A stretch of 64,000 nt of DNA from Brachionus manjavacas (Eukaryota > Rotifera > Eurotatoria > Ploima > Brachionidae). Below are positions 1-10,982 of the stretch, one piece after another. The stretch covers positions 935,001 through 999,000 of the forward strand of contig JAHQIY010000011.1 of assembly GCA_019054805.1 (NCBI GenBank). Direction: 5' to 3'. Position 1 is the first letter of the stretch; each line of letters starts with the position of its first letter. The notes beneath the pieces are model-generated. The model saw only the letters and a program-made list of their open reading frames with translations, was not told the origin of the DNA and did no database searches. The position numbers and the translations under genes are program-made.

Positions 1-338
1 TTGTTTGGCTGGCAATGAGAGTTCAGAAAATACGGGTGTTGGTGTTGATAGTAGTCATTTAGATTCGGGTAGCTGTAGTCGTTGACATTTGGACGTCTGT
101 AATTAATTGTTGTTTGTTCCTGATGATTGAGTGGATTTATATTTGTATATTGATTGTTTTGGTAGTTTAACTTGTTGGGACTGAGTTGATGATTTAGACG
201 ATTGTTGCTTGACTTGGAAGGGGCTATGTATGGTGCTTGTCTCATTTTGGAAGCGTATGATAATTGGTTTCTTATTGGGTATACGTGGTTGGGATATGTT
301 TGTTGGTCGTTCAGAATTTGACTTGCCTCATTGACCAT
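1..338 (-). CDS. Partial N/Q-rich coding exon running off the left edge
   Basis: The minus strand is open from about 392 down to base 1. An in-frame ATG sits at 336-338; an upstream exon could also join in the open stretch between 338 and 392. The predicted peptide is rich in Asn, Gln, Tyr and Pro (for example QHQHPYF and NDYYQ near the edge), with a more ordinary start, LLKQSTFVQLSD. Base composition is clearly less AT-rich than the non-coding flank from 400 onward, which supports real coding. No known domain is recognised. It may be the 5' or internal exon of a host gene, or a gag-like or low-complexity part of a mobile element. The 3' part lies outside the window. Confidence 0.5.
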   Translation of the reverse strand, partial: MVNEASQILNDQQTYPNHVYPIRNQLSYASKMRQAPYIAPSKSSNNRLNHQLSPNKLNYQNNQYTNINPLNHQEQTTINYRRPNVNDYSYPNLNDYYQHQHPYFLNSHCQPN

Positions 339-392
339 TTTGGCAGTGTCAGATAGCTGGACGAATGTGCTTTGTTTCAGCAGTTTTGAAAT

Positions 393-713
393 TTATTATA
401 ATTTTTTCCAATTATAATCTTTTTTTTTTTTAATTATTTTTTTTTTTCAATTAGATTAGACAATCAAGTATTTTCAGTTATTTATATTCAATTACAAAAA
501 GAAAATTAATTGTTTTATTTTTATTTTTTTAATCTTTTTTCTTAATGCACAAGTGTGAAAGTTTTTTTTTCAAGCTCGTTAAAGGAAGTTTTTTTCTTAA
601 GAAAATGATTAAGCAGTCTTTCAAAATAAACTCGTTTTATCAAGTTTTCGTTCTATAGAAAACATTTTTATATCTCTTTGTATTGCTCGTAATCGATTCC
701 AGGTAAAATGTTT
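393..713. other. AT-rich non-coding stretch
   Basis: This stretch holds homopolymer T and A runs and no supported gene. It separates the edge exon from a transposase fragment. Confidence 0.5.
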
Positions 714-1140
714 TTATAAAGAGTTTCTCGTTTTATGGGGTCTCGTTATAAGGAGGAACGACTGTCTGAACTTTTTGATCACATCGACTCTGTTTGATGG
801 CAAAGCACGACCTCTAGAAGATATTCTTCTAAGAACTAAATTGTTTCTTTTTAAAAACTTGCTTAGCCATCCACTGGAAACTTTAAATTGTGAAAGACCT
901 TTATTATTTATCATACATTGTAAAAAGCTCTTGATTCTTCAATCCATTTTATTATATCTCGCTTCATTTGTTGGTAAATTGCGGGTTTAGTATGTATCAT
1001 GTGAAAGCGTGAAGCTTTACTGTTGAGCTTTTTAATTTTCCCTTTAAGATTTACCCATGCACGTTCACTACGTCGATAAACATTAAACATCTTTGCGACA
1101 CGGGTGTAATTTTTCAAAGCTTCAAAAGCTCTAATAACTT
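714..1140 (-). pseudogene. Fragment of a pogo-like transposase (DNA-binding part)
   Basis: Two overlapping minus-strand frames encode pieces of a helix-turn-helix/CENP-B-type DNA-binding region. The first contains YTRVAKMFNVYRRSERAWV and the second contains GWLSKFLKRNNLVLRRISSRGRALPSN. Both resemble the same regions of the pogo-like element at 13924-16557, which has YTRVARMFKIYRKSVRMWV and RNNLVLRRITSKGRTLPSN, so they belong to the same or a sister family. A frame change separates the two pieces, and the catalytic DDE part was not found nearby. It is a dead fragment of a plain DNA transposon. Confidence 0.75.
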
Positions 1141-2398
1141 TAAGTTTATTAACTTAGGATGCTTATCTCTTTTTTTACTTTAAAATAAAATTATTCACAC
1201 CGATTATCTTTCTTTAGCTTATTTATCAATGAAAGATATTTCTATTACAAAAAAGATATTTTATCAGCCCATCTTTCAATAATATTTTCACTTGTTTTGC
1301 TTTAATTTCATTTTTTATTATTTTAAGCTTGCGGTTTGTATTTCTAGTCATTGCAAATAATTTATAAATAATTGCCAGATAATTTATTTATCAAAAAAGA
1401 AACTTTGTTTGAAACCCAAATTTTTGAAAAAAATTTTACTCAAAGTTAAAATCGAAGGCTGAATGGAAAATCCACCTAGTAGTACAATCAAAATTAGAAT
1501 ATTCGGTTTGTTCAAGAAAAAAAAAGGGTTGTTGTGGCAATTGGAAAATATTTACGTCATGAGTAACAATTTTTTAAAATAAAATTTTAATTTAAATAAA
1601 CACTTTTTGCTCAATACTTTTTTTAAAACCTTGAAATAAATTCCAAGTTTCTCGTGCATAATAAGATCAAATTTAAAATTTATTTATTGTTTTTTTTTCA
1701 AAAGAAAGCTAAAATTCAGTTGATTTGGTTAATTGAATGAGCACTTGAATAAAATGGACAAGAATTTTAGAATGTGTCATAATAAAATAATCTAGATTCG
1801 TTTTATTATTTAGAATAAATAACCAAGACATGGATAAATGTCTTACAACGAGTTCATTCAAATTTTCATAGCAAATGGCTCATTTTTGCGATTATACAAG
1901 CGAGGTTTGTTTAGCAACAATATCAAAAATGAGTAAATTTTTGTAAATAAAATTCATTTTTTCTTAAATTAAAAAAAATTAAAAATATCATGTTAATTTT
2001 TAGAAATTAGTTGTATTGAATCCTTCTAATGTATTAAGTATTAAAAATACAAATCTATGAGCTATTTTCAAAAGATAATAAATTATTAAAAAATATGAAT
2101 TAATAATAACAGAGATAAATTCAATTAATAAGCCTTGATTTTTTTCCATTTGGTCTATATTTATTTTTTAATTAAATAAAAATCAGGTTTTTTCACGTCC
2201 GGAAAAGAGGAAAGCCATTTATGGGTTTGTTCAAAATTTTTAAAAAATTGTGAAAATTAAAGGAAATTTTAATAAGAAAATTTTTTTGAAAAAAATCAAG
2301 TTTAATATTGAAGTTCAAAATTTGAATTTAATTTATATTAGTTTAGTCTAAATTATTGAAAAATTGATTCTAGATAAGAAATTTACCTTCAATGTAAA
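1141..2398. other. Intergenic AT-rich DNA, no gene seen
   Basis: Only short, random frames are present, with many A and T homopolymers. No conserved motif or clear repeat boundary was recognised. Confidence 0.45.
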
Positions 2399-2401
2399 TT
2401 T

Positions 2402-2730
2402 ATTATAAAGAACCTTACCGGATTTCTATTCCATTTGTGCCCCTTTTTTTAAAGTCCTTTATGAATAAAAAAAATTTATTAAAAAATAGATATCATTTTA
2501 GAGCTTTTTTTTAAAACTATGGTATTCTTTAAGCCACTCCTATTTTGACCAAATTGGAAAAAAAATTAAAATTCTTTCAAATACTTTTTACTAGAGATTT
2601 TTTTTTTAATGAAAGAAAAAACTATATAATTTAGTAATATAATTGAAAGTGTCTAAAAGAGTAAGATATAAAGGGACTTAGAAAAGGGTCACAAATGGAA
2701 TAGAAACCCGGTAAGGTTCTTTGTTATAAA
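2402..2730. repeat. Foldback (MITE-like) element
   Basis: The segment at 2402-2447 (AAGAACCTTACCGGATTTCT and onward) recurs in reverse complement at about 2665-2730 with few changes. The two arms are 45-65 bp and enclose about 220 bp with no coding sequence. This layout is that of a foldback or MITE. The exact ends and target-site duplication are not clear. Confidence 0.6.
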
Positions 2731-3343
2731 AATATTCAATTCTAAAAGTTTTGCTGACAATTTTTTTTAAAAATTGGTGAAAAATTAAAATAATGGAAGA
2801 TATGACCAAATTGTGCACCAGAAGTAGACGTGGTAGACGCATTTTTCGGGGGAAGAGCCAACTATTTTTTGCTTTAATAAAAAGCAATTTGTGAAAAATA
2901 AAAATTGAGGGCCATGATAAAGGTGATAGATATTTCAATTCAAACTTAAATAAATTTCAAGCATGACGTAATTAGAAAATAATAATTTCATATTTTTCAA
3001 ACTCAAAACTTAAATCAAAATAATTAATAAAAATGAATCGAAAAGAACCAAAAATTTTTAAGACTTAATTTCTTAAAATCAATTCCAACAAAATAAACTT
3101 TTGTATAAATTTCGTATTTTTTTGTTTTTCATTTAGATTATTTAGTCAATTCAAATATTTTTTGTGCATTTCAATTGCTCTAAAGCTTAGAGAAAAGTAT
3201 AATTAAAAAGGCACAAGTTAAATTTTGAATTTTATTTTTTTTTTAATAGAGACCTTGATTGTGGCCCATCGAATTCGGCTTTTTTAATGTAACAATTTTC
3301 AAACATTAACTCAAACTTAATTCTAAACAATTTTTGAATTAAG

Positions 3344-6300
3344 ATGACTCGTTTTTTTAAAAAGTTGTTCAAAAAAATTGAGCGAAAAAAAATTTTGAAA
3401 TTTTTTTTTATAATTTTTTTATTTGATATGATGAGCAAAGCTATAATAAGCCGGCAGCACATGTACAATCTTTTTGAGGATGCTCTACAGAGCCAGAATG
3501 TGACAAACTTTGAAATTAGGTGCCAGATGAGCTCGGCTAAAAATTTGACCAAGGCAGATTTTGTCCAACTTCTACTCGAGGACAAACAACTTACTAAAAA
3601 ACTCAGTCTGATCAAACATGACACATTTAAATTTTGTAATTTAACCTTTTTACGAAAACAATTCAGAACAAAGTCGGTTTTTTCCCTAAAAAAATTCCAA
3701 TTTTTAACCTCGAGCTTCAAATCGAGCATGACTTATTTCAAAGAAGTGCAACCCGGTGGCTTCTTTAACCAAAGTTTGTTTTGTATTCATGACTACTTGT
3801 ACTATGTCTACTTAAAAACTGGAATTCTACCAAACAAAGAGACAGAAATTCCACTTAACAATCCAAAGATAATAGAAAAATTTAAAAAAGACCAAGGCTT
3901 AATGACATTTATCATAATTCCCTATTTGAATAGAGAAAGCAATCTAAAAGACTTTTTGTTCAATATGCACAGATTTTTCCAGAATCAGAATTTGAACTCG
4001 TACCAAATAGTCGTGGCTGAACAGAATGTTGATGATCCTGGCAAGCCATTGATGTTCAACAAGGGCAGATTGTACAACACGGCATACAAATACATTCTGA
4101 GTAAATATTCAAAGTCAAGAATAAAGTGCCTTATCTTTCATGATGTTGACTTATTGCCGGAGAGCGAGTATAATTTCTATGAATGTGATCACTGGGGTGA
4201 TGCTCCCAGGCACTTGAGCTTTTTTATTCGCTCAGAGAATAGCGAAGACAAAAAAGCTCGTGAAGAGTATGAGAAAAATCCTTATGAAATGCTGGTGGGT
4301 GGTGTACTTTTAATTAAACCTCATGTGTTCGAGTCAATTAATGGATTTTCGAACCGCTATTGGAATTGGGGCGGCGAAGATGACGGTAAGTACTTTTTAA
4401 TTCTGATTATTTTAGTGTCAGATTTTTCAAGATGAAAATTTTACAAAATTTTAAATTTAAGATTAATTTTTTTTTCTTATTCATTAGCAAAAAAAATAGC
4501 AATCAGGGTCTAGTCACCTTTACGAAAATTTGTTCATATCATTTACTTGGTTGATTTCATTTGTTAATTTGACTAACAAAGTAAATCATTTTTTCCATAT
4601 TTTTTTCCTAATGAGAATTTTATCTTATATTAAATTTTCTATACAATAATTATTTAAAAATAGGCAAATTAAAGTTTCAGATCAAATTTTAAGATCAAAA
4701 AGATCATTTAAAATTTTAAAAATTAATTAATCAAATGATTTTGGTAATTTTAAAAAAGATAAATACTAAACATTACTAGACATTTTATGTCCTATAATGG
4801 ATTATGATCAAATTAACATCAAAATGATGGACCTCTAATTAATTTAACAAAAACAATCAATTATTTGAAAAATTTAGGTTAAGTTAATTCAGAAATTCAG
4901 ATTTTTAACTTTTATATCATTTATAGTATTAGTAGTAGTACTAGTAGTATCTACATTATAGATATTTCTATCTATACTAACGCTCGAAAGCGTTTAGTCT
5001 TAGGCTTTGGCAGACTTTGCTTTTCACCATTCCAAAAACTTCATTGTCAATGACTGCTTTGAAGCCATTTATTGTTTGCGCACTAACAGCATTAACTGAT
5101 AAGCTGTTCCATAATTTTACGCAACGATTTATTAAAAAATTATATCTTAAAGAGCCTCTGCGATTTATTTCTCGGACCAATCTATTGTCATGTAGTCTTC
5201 TTAGGCTTTTTACACCACAAGCGAAATTGATGCCATTTGTTAACGATAATTTTTCAAAACCTTTAGAAATTTTGTATATTTGAATTATATTCACCCTTAA
5301 ACGACGATTTTCAAGTTTTATAAGATTTAAGTATTTCAATCTGTCTTCATTAGACTTGGTTCTGGTATAATCAATCAGTTTTGTCGCTCTTCTTTGGCTC
5401 TTTTTCAAGAATAATAATGTATTTTTTTTAATTAGGATTCCAGGTTCCTACTGCATATCCCAGATGGGGTCTCACAAGTGATGTATAGAGAAGTCTTAAT
5501 GATTCTCGGCTAAGGTTTTTGAAAGAATTTCTTATTTGACCCAGTATTCAGTTAGCTTTCATAGCTGCTATAGTACATTGCTTATTCCATTTCAAATCAT
5601 TTGTAATAAAAACACCCAAATCCTTTTCTTCTGTTATCTCCTCTATTAAATGAGATATATTTTGATTTGATAATAAATATTTGGTTTTTTCTTTTCTCTT
5701 CCCTAAATACATTGCTTTACATATTTATACGTTTAGATTTGTTGACCAGTTTTCTGTCCATTTCTTTAGGAGATCGAGGTCTTTCTGAAGTTCTAACGAT
5801 CCTACGTTCGAGAATTCGGAGAAACCAATTAATTTTTAGTCATCATCCAAGACAGAAAATGTTGAGGCTCTCAAGGAGATCATCGATATAAATTATAAAT
5901 AGAATTGGATCAAGTACGGATCCTTGTGGTACTCCGCTTGTAACTCCTTCATTATTTGATACATCATCTAACCTGAGACAACTCTTTGTACCCGCACAAT
6001 CAAAAACGACTCAATCCAGCTTAGAAGTTTACCATTTATACAATATGATTCAAGGTTTATTATCAATTTCCATGCGGAACTTTATCAAAAGCCTTTGAGA
6101 AGTCAGTATACACAATATCAACATTTTTGCCTTTTTCATATTCATAAGTTGCTTTATCAATGAACTCTAATAGGTTTGTTGCACATGATCTGTAAGGAAG
6201 AAACCCGTGCTGTTTATTAGATATTAAATTGTATTCTAGTAAATAGTTCATTATCTCATCCCTAAGCATTCTTTCCATTACCTTGCCGACTATTGAAGTA

Positions 6301-9300
6301 AGTAAAACCGGTCTATAATTTTTGATATCCATTTTTGATCCATTTTTATGTATTGGAGATATATTTGCTTTCTTCCATAATTTTGGTAGTTCATCCTAAT
6401 TAAACGATTTTATAAATATTAATGAAAGTGCGCATGAGATTTCTTAATAGCAACTTTTAAGGGGCAAAGGATGCATTTTATCTGGTCCAGGAGATTTTTC
6501 AGGGTTTAAGGAGAATATGTAACCCTCAATTGTCTTTGGCTTAAAGATGACGTATGGGTTCTGTCTCAGTAATCTGACTGTTCTTTTAGGAAAGTGAATA
6601 TCGCTCTCGGTTTCACTCGGCAAGTTGAAAACCGACTGAAAATAGTCATTTATTATTTTTACAATATCTTTACGTTCTGTAATTAGTTTTCCACCAATTT
6701 CAATAGCATCAAGTTGACTTCTAATTTTCCTCTTACTATTTATGTAGTTTTAAATAAGTTTCGGTTTATTTTTTGCCTGTTTTGCTAGGAATAGTTCGAA
6801 GCCATAGACAGCTTTTCTGAATGCTCTCGAGCATTTATTTCTAGATTTTTTATATGATGAAAACAAAAGATTACTTTTAAAATTTGTCTCCTTGAAACCA
6901 GAGCTTATTTTTTTGTTTAACCATCTGCTTGATTTCAGTGTTAAGCCATTCGGCTTTGTTCTGTTTTTTCTTGAGCTTTTATTTGGAGAATCGCGCAGCG
7001 ATATCCAATTTAGTTCTTCTGTGGAAATATCGTACATTTGACTTGAGTCCATATTCATAAAAATTTTAGCCCAGTCTTGATCAGACAACTCGTCTTTTAT
7101 GCCCAAGAAATTTACTTTAAAATAATTTAGTTTTCTTCGCGTTCGAGCATAATTTGAACTCCCATGTTAGCACCATATTTCCTTGTTTTACATCACCGAG
7201 TGGTGGATTTGTTTTTATGTAGGCAATCCGATCTCTGGATCCTGTTATAACAAGATCTAGAGTATTTTGCAATGTTTTTCCTTATTAAAGGTATAATAAA
7301 GGTCGGAAAATTGACATTTTGAGCAAAGAAAACATCCTTTAGTGTTTCTATCAACCCCATCTCTGCTGAAGTAAGATCCTTAATATTGGTAAAAGGTATA
7401 CAATCTTCATCCCAACTAACATTTAGGAGATTAAAATCACCACAGATCATTACTACACTCACTAGTTTTAAATCTAGAAGGCGTCTCGCTTTTTTAATTG
7501 ATTCAAAAATTGGCGAAATGTCCATGAAGTGAGGTGGTCTATATATGCAATCAATAAGTACCTTTTCATTATCAAAAATTGTCATACAGCAAATTTGTTC
7601 AATTGATTGGTTGATGAACTCACTATCTTTACATTCACAATATTTGATATCACTCTTAATATAAATGCAGACACCTCCATGAGCTTTTTGGTTCCTATTT
7701 CTGACAAAAAGCTTATAACCTTCAATTTGCTGAGTGGTTTGTTCTGTAAACCTAGTTTCACTAAAACACATGACGTCTGGAGAATTTTCTACAATGTAAC
7801 ACATGAATTCCGCGATTTTGTTAGGGAGTGATGTTGGATTTGAGTAAAGACAAGTGAGATTGTTCGGATTTTCTCCTTTAGTATCAATATTAATAACTGT
7901 GGTTTTGTGTTTATCTGGATTATTTTTTGCGTATTTGGTAAGATATTTGATCAAAATAGAAGTATCAAGGCAAGATCTAGTATTTTTACTAATTATTTTG
8001 GGTAGTTGGTTTAATTGTATTTTATTATTTTGGGGGTAAAAATGATGATTCTTGTTATTGTTGATACTATTTTTGGAAGTTAGAATCGATTTGTCGGTCC
8101 GATGTATCACGACTAGATTTTCTTTTGAACTTCTTTTTAACTTTTAAATTTTAAACTAAATTAGCGGGCTTCGCCTTTTCTCTACCCTTAAGAATTTAAT
8201 TTTAAACTTATTCAATGATTTTTTTACGTTTTTTTTTTTTAGACAAATTTTTGATTATTTTAAAATTTTCTTTGTAATTAACAAATAAATTCTTAAGCAA
8301 AAATTTATCACTTAAATAATTATAAATAAATTTAAAATTTAGTATGCCAAATTGTAAAATAAACTCTGGTATACTTTTCTAGTCTGAATTTTTGGTCGTT
8401 TGTAAATTATCCCCGTTTTAATTAATAATTATTTATTATTTATTATTTCGGGGACAATTTACAGACAATCGAATTTTTATCTTCATTTCACCTAATTGAC
8501 GAGTATATATGTAATAGTAAATTTTGATAAAAAGTAAATATCTAAATAAACTTATCCTTTTGTAAATCTCGAAAAATAAATTTATTTTTTCTTATTATCA
8601 TATTTTACTAAGTAAGTTTTGATATTTACTGATGCAACCGTAACTATTAAAAAAAGACAAAAAAAATGTTAGACATAAAAAATGTCAATCGGTGTTGGTC
8701 AAGGAATGATAAGATGTAATTATGCATCTCAATGTATTACAAATCGATGGGGCTGTAGAAAATCGAATCTCTTGTGTAATTCCAGATGTCATAGATAAAA
8801 TACAATTTACTCCAATTTATCAATATTAACACTTTATTTCATTTATTTCAGATTATTACTATATTGTATTTTTAATTTCAGTTAATTACGAGAAAAATAG
8901 CGAAACAGGAAAAAATTGATAATTTTATTTATTTCAAAATTTACGTCTTGTAACGTAATTACTGATATTTACGTAATATCAAAAAAAACGATTACATATA
9001 TAAATGTTATCCTTGGATTAAATAAAAAAATTTTATTGTAGCAAACAGATTGAAAATATAAAATTTAATATTTTCTGGGGGCCATTCCGGAAATCAGCCA
9101 TTAAAAGAATATTTTTAGCCTATCTATATTAACTTCTTAGATTAAATTATTTATTTAAATTACCTTTAAAAAGTTTTTTTCTTAATTAATCTAACTATTT
9201 TCTTACTGCTTTAGCTTGACGCTACCAAGGTACAGCTTGTGTATAAGATCCACGAAAATATACTACTAATACTTCTTCGGAAATGTAAATATATATTTTT

Positions 9301-10912
9301 CAATTTTTTTGTTGTATTTCCATAAGAATGTATATGTTTGTTTTAAAATAAATCATTCGTAATTTTTCGCAGGTATTTTTGATTAATTTTTTCAAAAAAT
9401 TTGAATTATTGTTCTATCTTTTTTAATATATTTATTTTATTTTTAAAAAACAATAATGGCGATTTCCCTAGGGCAGCTCCCAATGGCTTAAGCCTCCTTG
9501 TCAGTCCCAAGATAGAAATTACAAAGTTAAGTATCTAAAAAAATTTTTTTTTCATTTACAGTGTTGATTCGCTACATGGATTTAAATCTATGTAGCGAAT
9601 CATTAAAGAATTATAAATAAAATAATTTATTTTTTATTTATAATTCTTTAATGATTTTATATTTTTTTAATCATTAAAGAATTATTATTTCAGATTAAAT
9701 AAAAAAAATGAAATACCTGTGAAAATTTTAGGAGATTTGTCAAATCATTAAAATTTGATAAATTATTTTTTAACTAAAATTTCAATAGTTTTTTTAAATT
9801 ATTCAAATTTTTTGAAAAATTAACGTAATTTTACGTAAAAAAGCAAGTATCAAATCGCCACTATAAATCGACTGAATTTTTTCAGTTGAATTGGTTTTAT
9901 TAAGCTTAATTACGTTAATTTACGTAGAATAATCTAGTCGTAGAAGCACTGAATATTCAGTTTGGGACAATTCTCTCTAAAAATTAATCAAATTAATCGG
10001 ATTTATCCGAATTTATCGGAATTTAAAGTTTATGTTATTTCACTAAATTTTACAAATTAAAAAACCTTTACGCCACACTTTTTTAAAAATTTTACTGAAG
10101 GCATACAGATTTGTGTTTTTAATTTAAAAAAATGTAAATTTTGAAAATTAACCAAATAAAAAATTTTTGATCCATGTAAATCCAAAATACCCGTAAAAAT
10201 ACTTAAATTAAGAAAGTCCTTTAATGATAAAAATTTGAACTTTTCATCATTAAAAACCAAAAAATGAATTTTTTACTCCGGCTAATCATTTGGGGCACCT
10301 TACCGAAATTAAAATTGAATTTCACGTAAATTTACGAAAAAAATAAAATTTTAAAATGCCATTTTTTAACATCAATGTTTTTATTTGATTGCTGGTAAAA
10401 AACTCTAAATATCTTTAGTCAATTTTTGAAGAATAATAATTAGAAATAAGTTCTAAAAAGATATTATATCAAATTATTTTATTAATAATTTATTGCGCTG
10501 CAGATTCAACAATTACTTAAATTTCGAAAACCATATTATTCAAAATTTCCATTTTTTAAATAATTTAGATATTAAATTTTATCAACTAAAGAAATAATTT
10601 AAATAAATTTTTAAATTCACTTAATAAATTTACAAAAAAAAAGATTTTGCAATGCGAATGCTAGCAAAAAATGTTTGTATCAAACGGCCAAGGAATGAGT
10701 TTGCAATTTACAAAATGTCCGGGCACAAAAAGTCTGTTCTAAATCCTGAAAGAGGAAAGATTCTTTTCACATCTGTCATCAAAATGGAAGAAGACGGAAT
10801 TTCGAATTTGGATCTATTGAATGTCACACTGATTGCTAAATACGAATATCCACTGTTTACTAAAATTCTTGTTAATGTTAGTTATCCAAGTATAATGCCA
10901 ATCGATGTATAA
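3344..10912 (+). CDS. Beta-1,4-galactosyltransferase-like protein (two exons)
   Basis: Exon 1 is 3344-4385 (donor GTAAG at 4386) and exon 2 is 10644-10912 (acceptor AG at 10642-10643). The phases agree, giving 436 residues. A short basic N-terminus is followed by a hydrophobic signal anchor at about residues 18-34, as in type II Golgi enzymes. The glycosyltransferase family 7 domain shows PYLNRE (193-198), FNKGRLYN, the metal-binding DVD (267-269), and NWGGEDDDF spanning the splice site (341-349). Exon 2 supplies the typical end, YKMSGHKK, LNPERGK and YPLFTKILV. The protein is expected to transfer galactose (or GalNAc) from the UDP-sugar to terminal GlcNAc in the Golgi lumen. The 6.26-kb intron holds a LINE and other repeats. 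A possible poly(A) signal AATAAA lies at 10976. The paralogue and exact sugar donor cannot be told. Confidence 0.9.
4386..4919. other. Intron start of the galactosyltransferase gene, with a dispersed repeat
   Basis: The sequence is non-coding. Bases about 4664-4790 are similar, in the same orientation, to about 28010-28140 (shared AAACATTAC, TCATTTAAAATTTT and AATGATTTTG blocks), which marks a short dispersed repeat of unknown family. Confidence 0.5.
4920..8120 (-). mobile_element. Decayed CR1/L2-like LINE (non-LTR retrotransposon)
   Basis: The element reads on the minus strand from about 8110 to 4920. In order it shows an APE-type endonuclease (7193-8110; LTCLYSNPTSL, DVMCFSETRF, GGVCIYIKSD, IYRPPH, MICGDFNL), a linker (6750-7106), reverse transcriptase motifs (6063-6332; YRPVLLTSIVGKVMERM, QHGFLPYRSC, VYTDFSKAFDKVPHG), and the typical C-terminus (4977-5408; RRATKLI, RLKYLNL, RLRVNIIQIYKI, LWNSL). 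Several stops and frameshifts separate these parts, so the copy is dead. Its 3' end lies near a short (TAG)n run at about 4925-4950, as expected for CR1-like 3' tails. It inserted in the galactosyltransferase intron, antisense to the gene. Confidence 0.85.
8121..8681. other. Intronic AT-rich DNA
   Basis: No coding sequence is recognised between the LINE and the short cysteine-rich frame. Confidence 0.4.
8682..8798 (+). pseudogene. Cysteine-rich CXC-like tail fragment
   Basis: A 38-codon frame (ATG at 8682, stop at 8796-8798) ends in RWGCRKSNLLCNSRCHR. The pattern CRK-x-LLCNSRCH is the hallmark of a cysteine-rich tail seen at the end of many animal transposon-derived or integrase-like proteins. 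Upstream in frame there is a stop at once, so this is most likely an isolated remnant of a mobile element or an orphan last exon. It lies inside the galactosyltransferase intron, on the same strand. Confidence 0.45.
9566..9656. repeat. Two stacked near-perfect palindromes
   Basis: Bases 9566-9601 form a palindrome with 12-base arms (GATTCGCTACAT paired with ATGTAGCGAATC). It overlaps a second, larger one at 9598-9656 whose arms begin AATCATTAAAGAATTATAAA. The arm start AATCATTAAAGAATTAT recurs a third time at about 9670. These are likely ends of foldback or Tc1-related MITEs; similar ends occur at 13034-13075. Confidence 0.65.
9657..10643. other. Intronic AT-rich DNA with TACGTAA-rich blocks
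   Basis: The stretch 9820-9945 is rich in TTTACGTAA motifs like those in the terminal repeats of the Tc1-like element at 29907-30834. No gene was seen. Confidence 0.4.
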
Positions 10913-10982
10913 TAACAATTAATTTTTTGATGAAAAGAAAATATTAAATTTTATTAATTTTGTTATTTGGTGCTAAATAAAA

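Noticed and set aside
3232-3729. Minus-strand frame opposite the galactosyltransferase exon
   Set aside because: It has low-complexity Phe/Lys/Leu composition and lies antisense to a well-supported exon.
10057-10260. Minus-strand frame of 67 codons in the galactosyltransferase intron
   Set aside because: Its residues mirror AT-rich DNA and no homologue or splice context is apparent.
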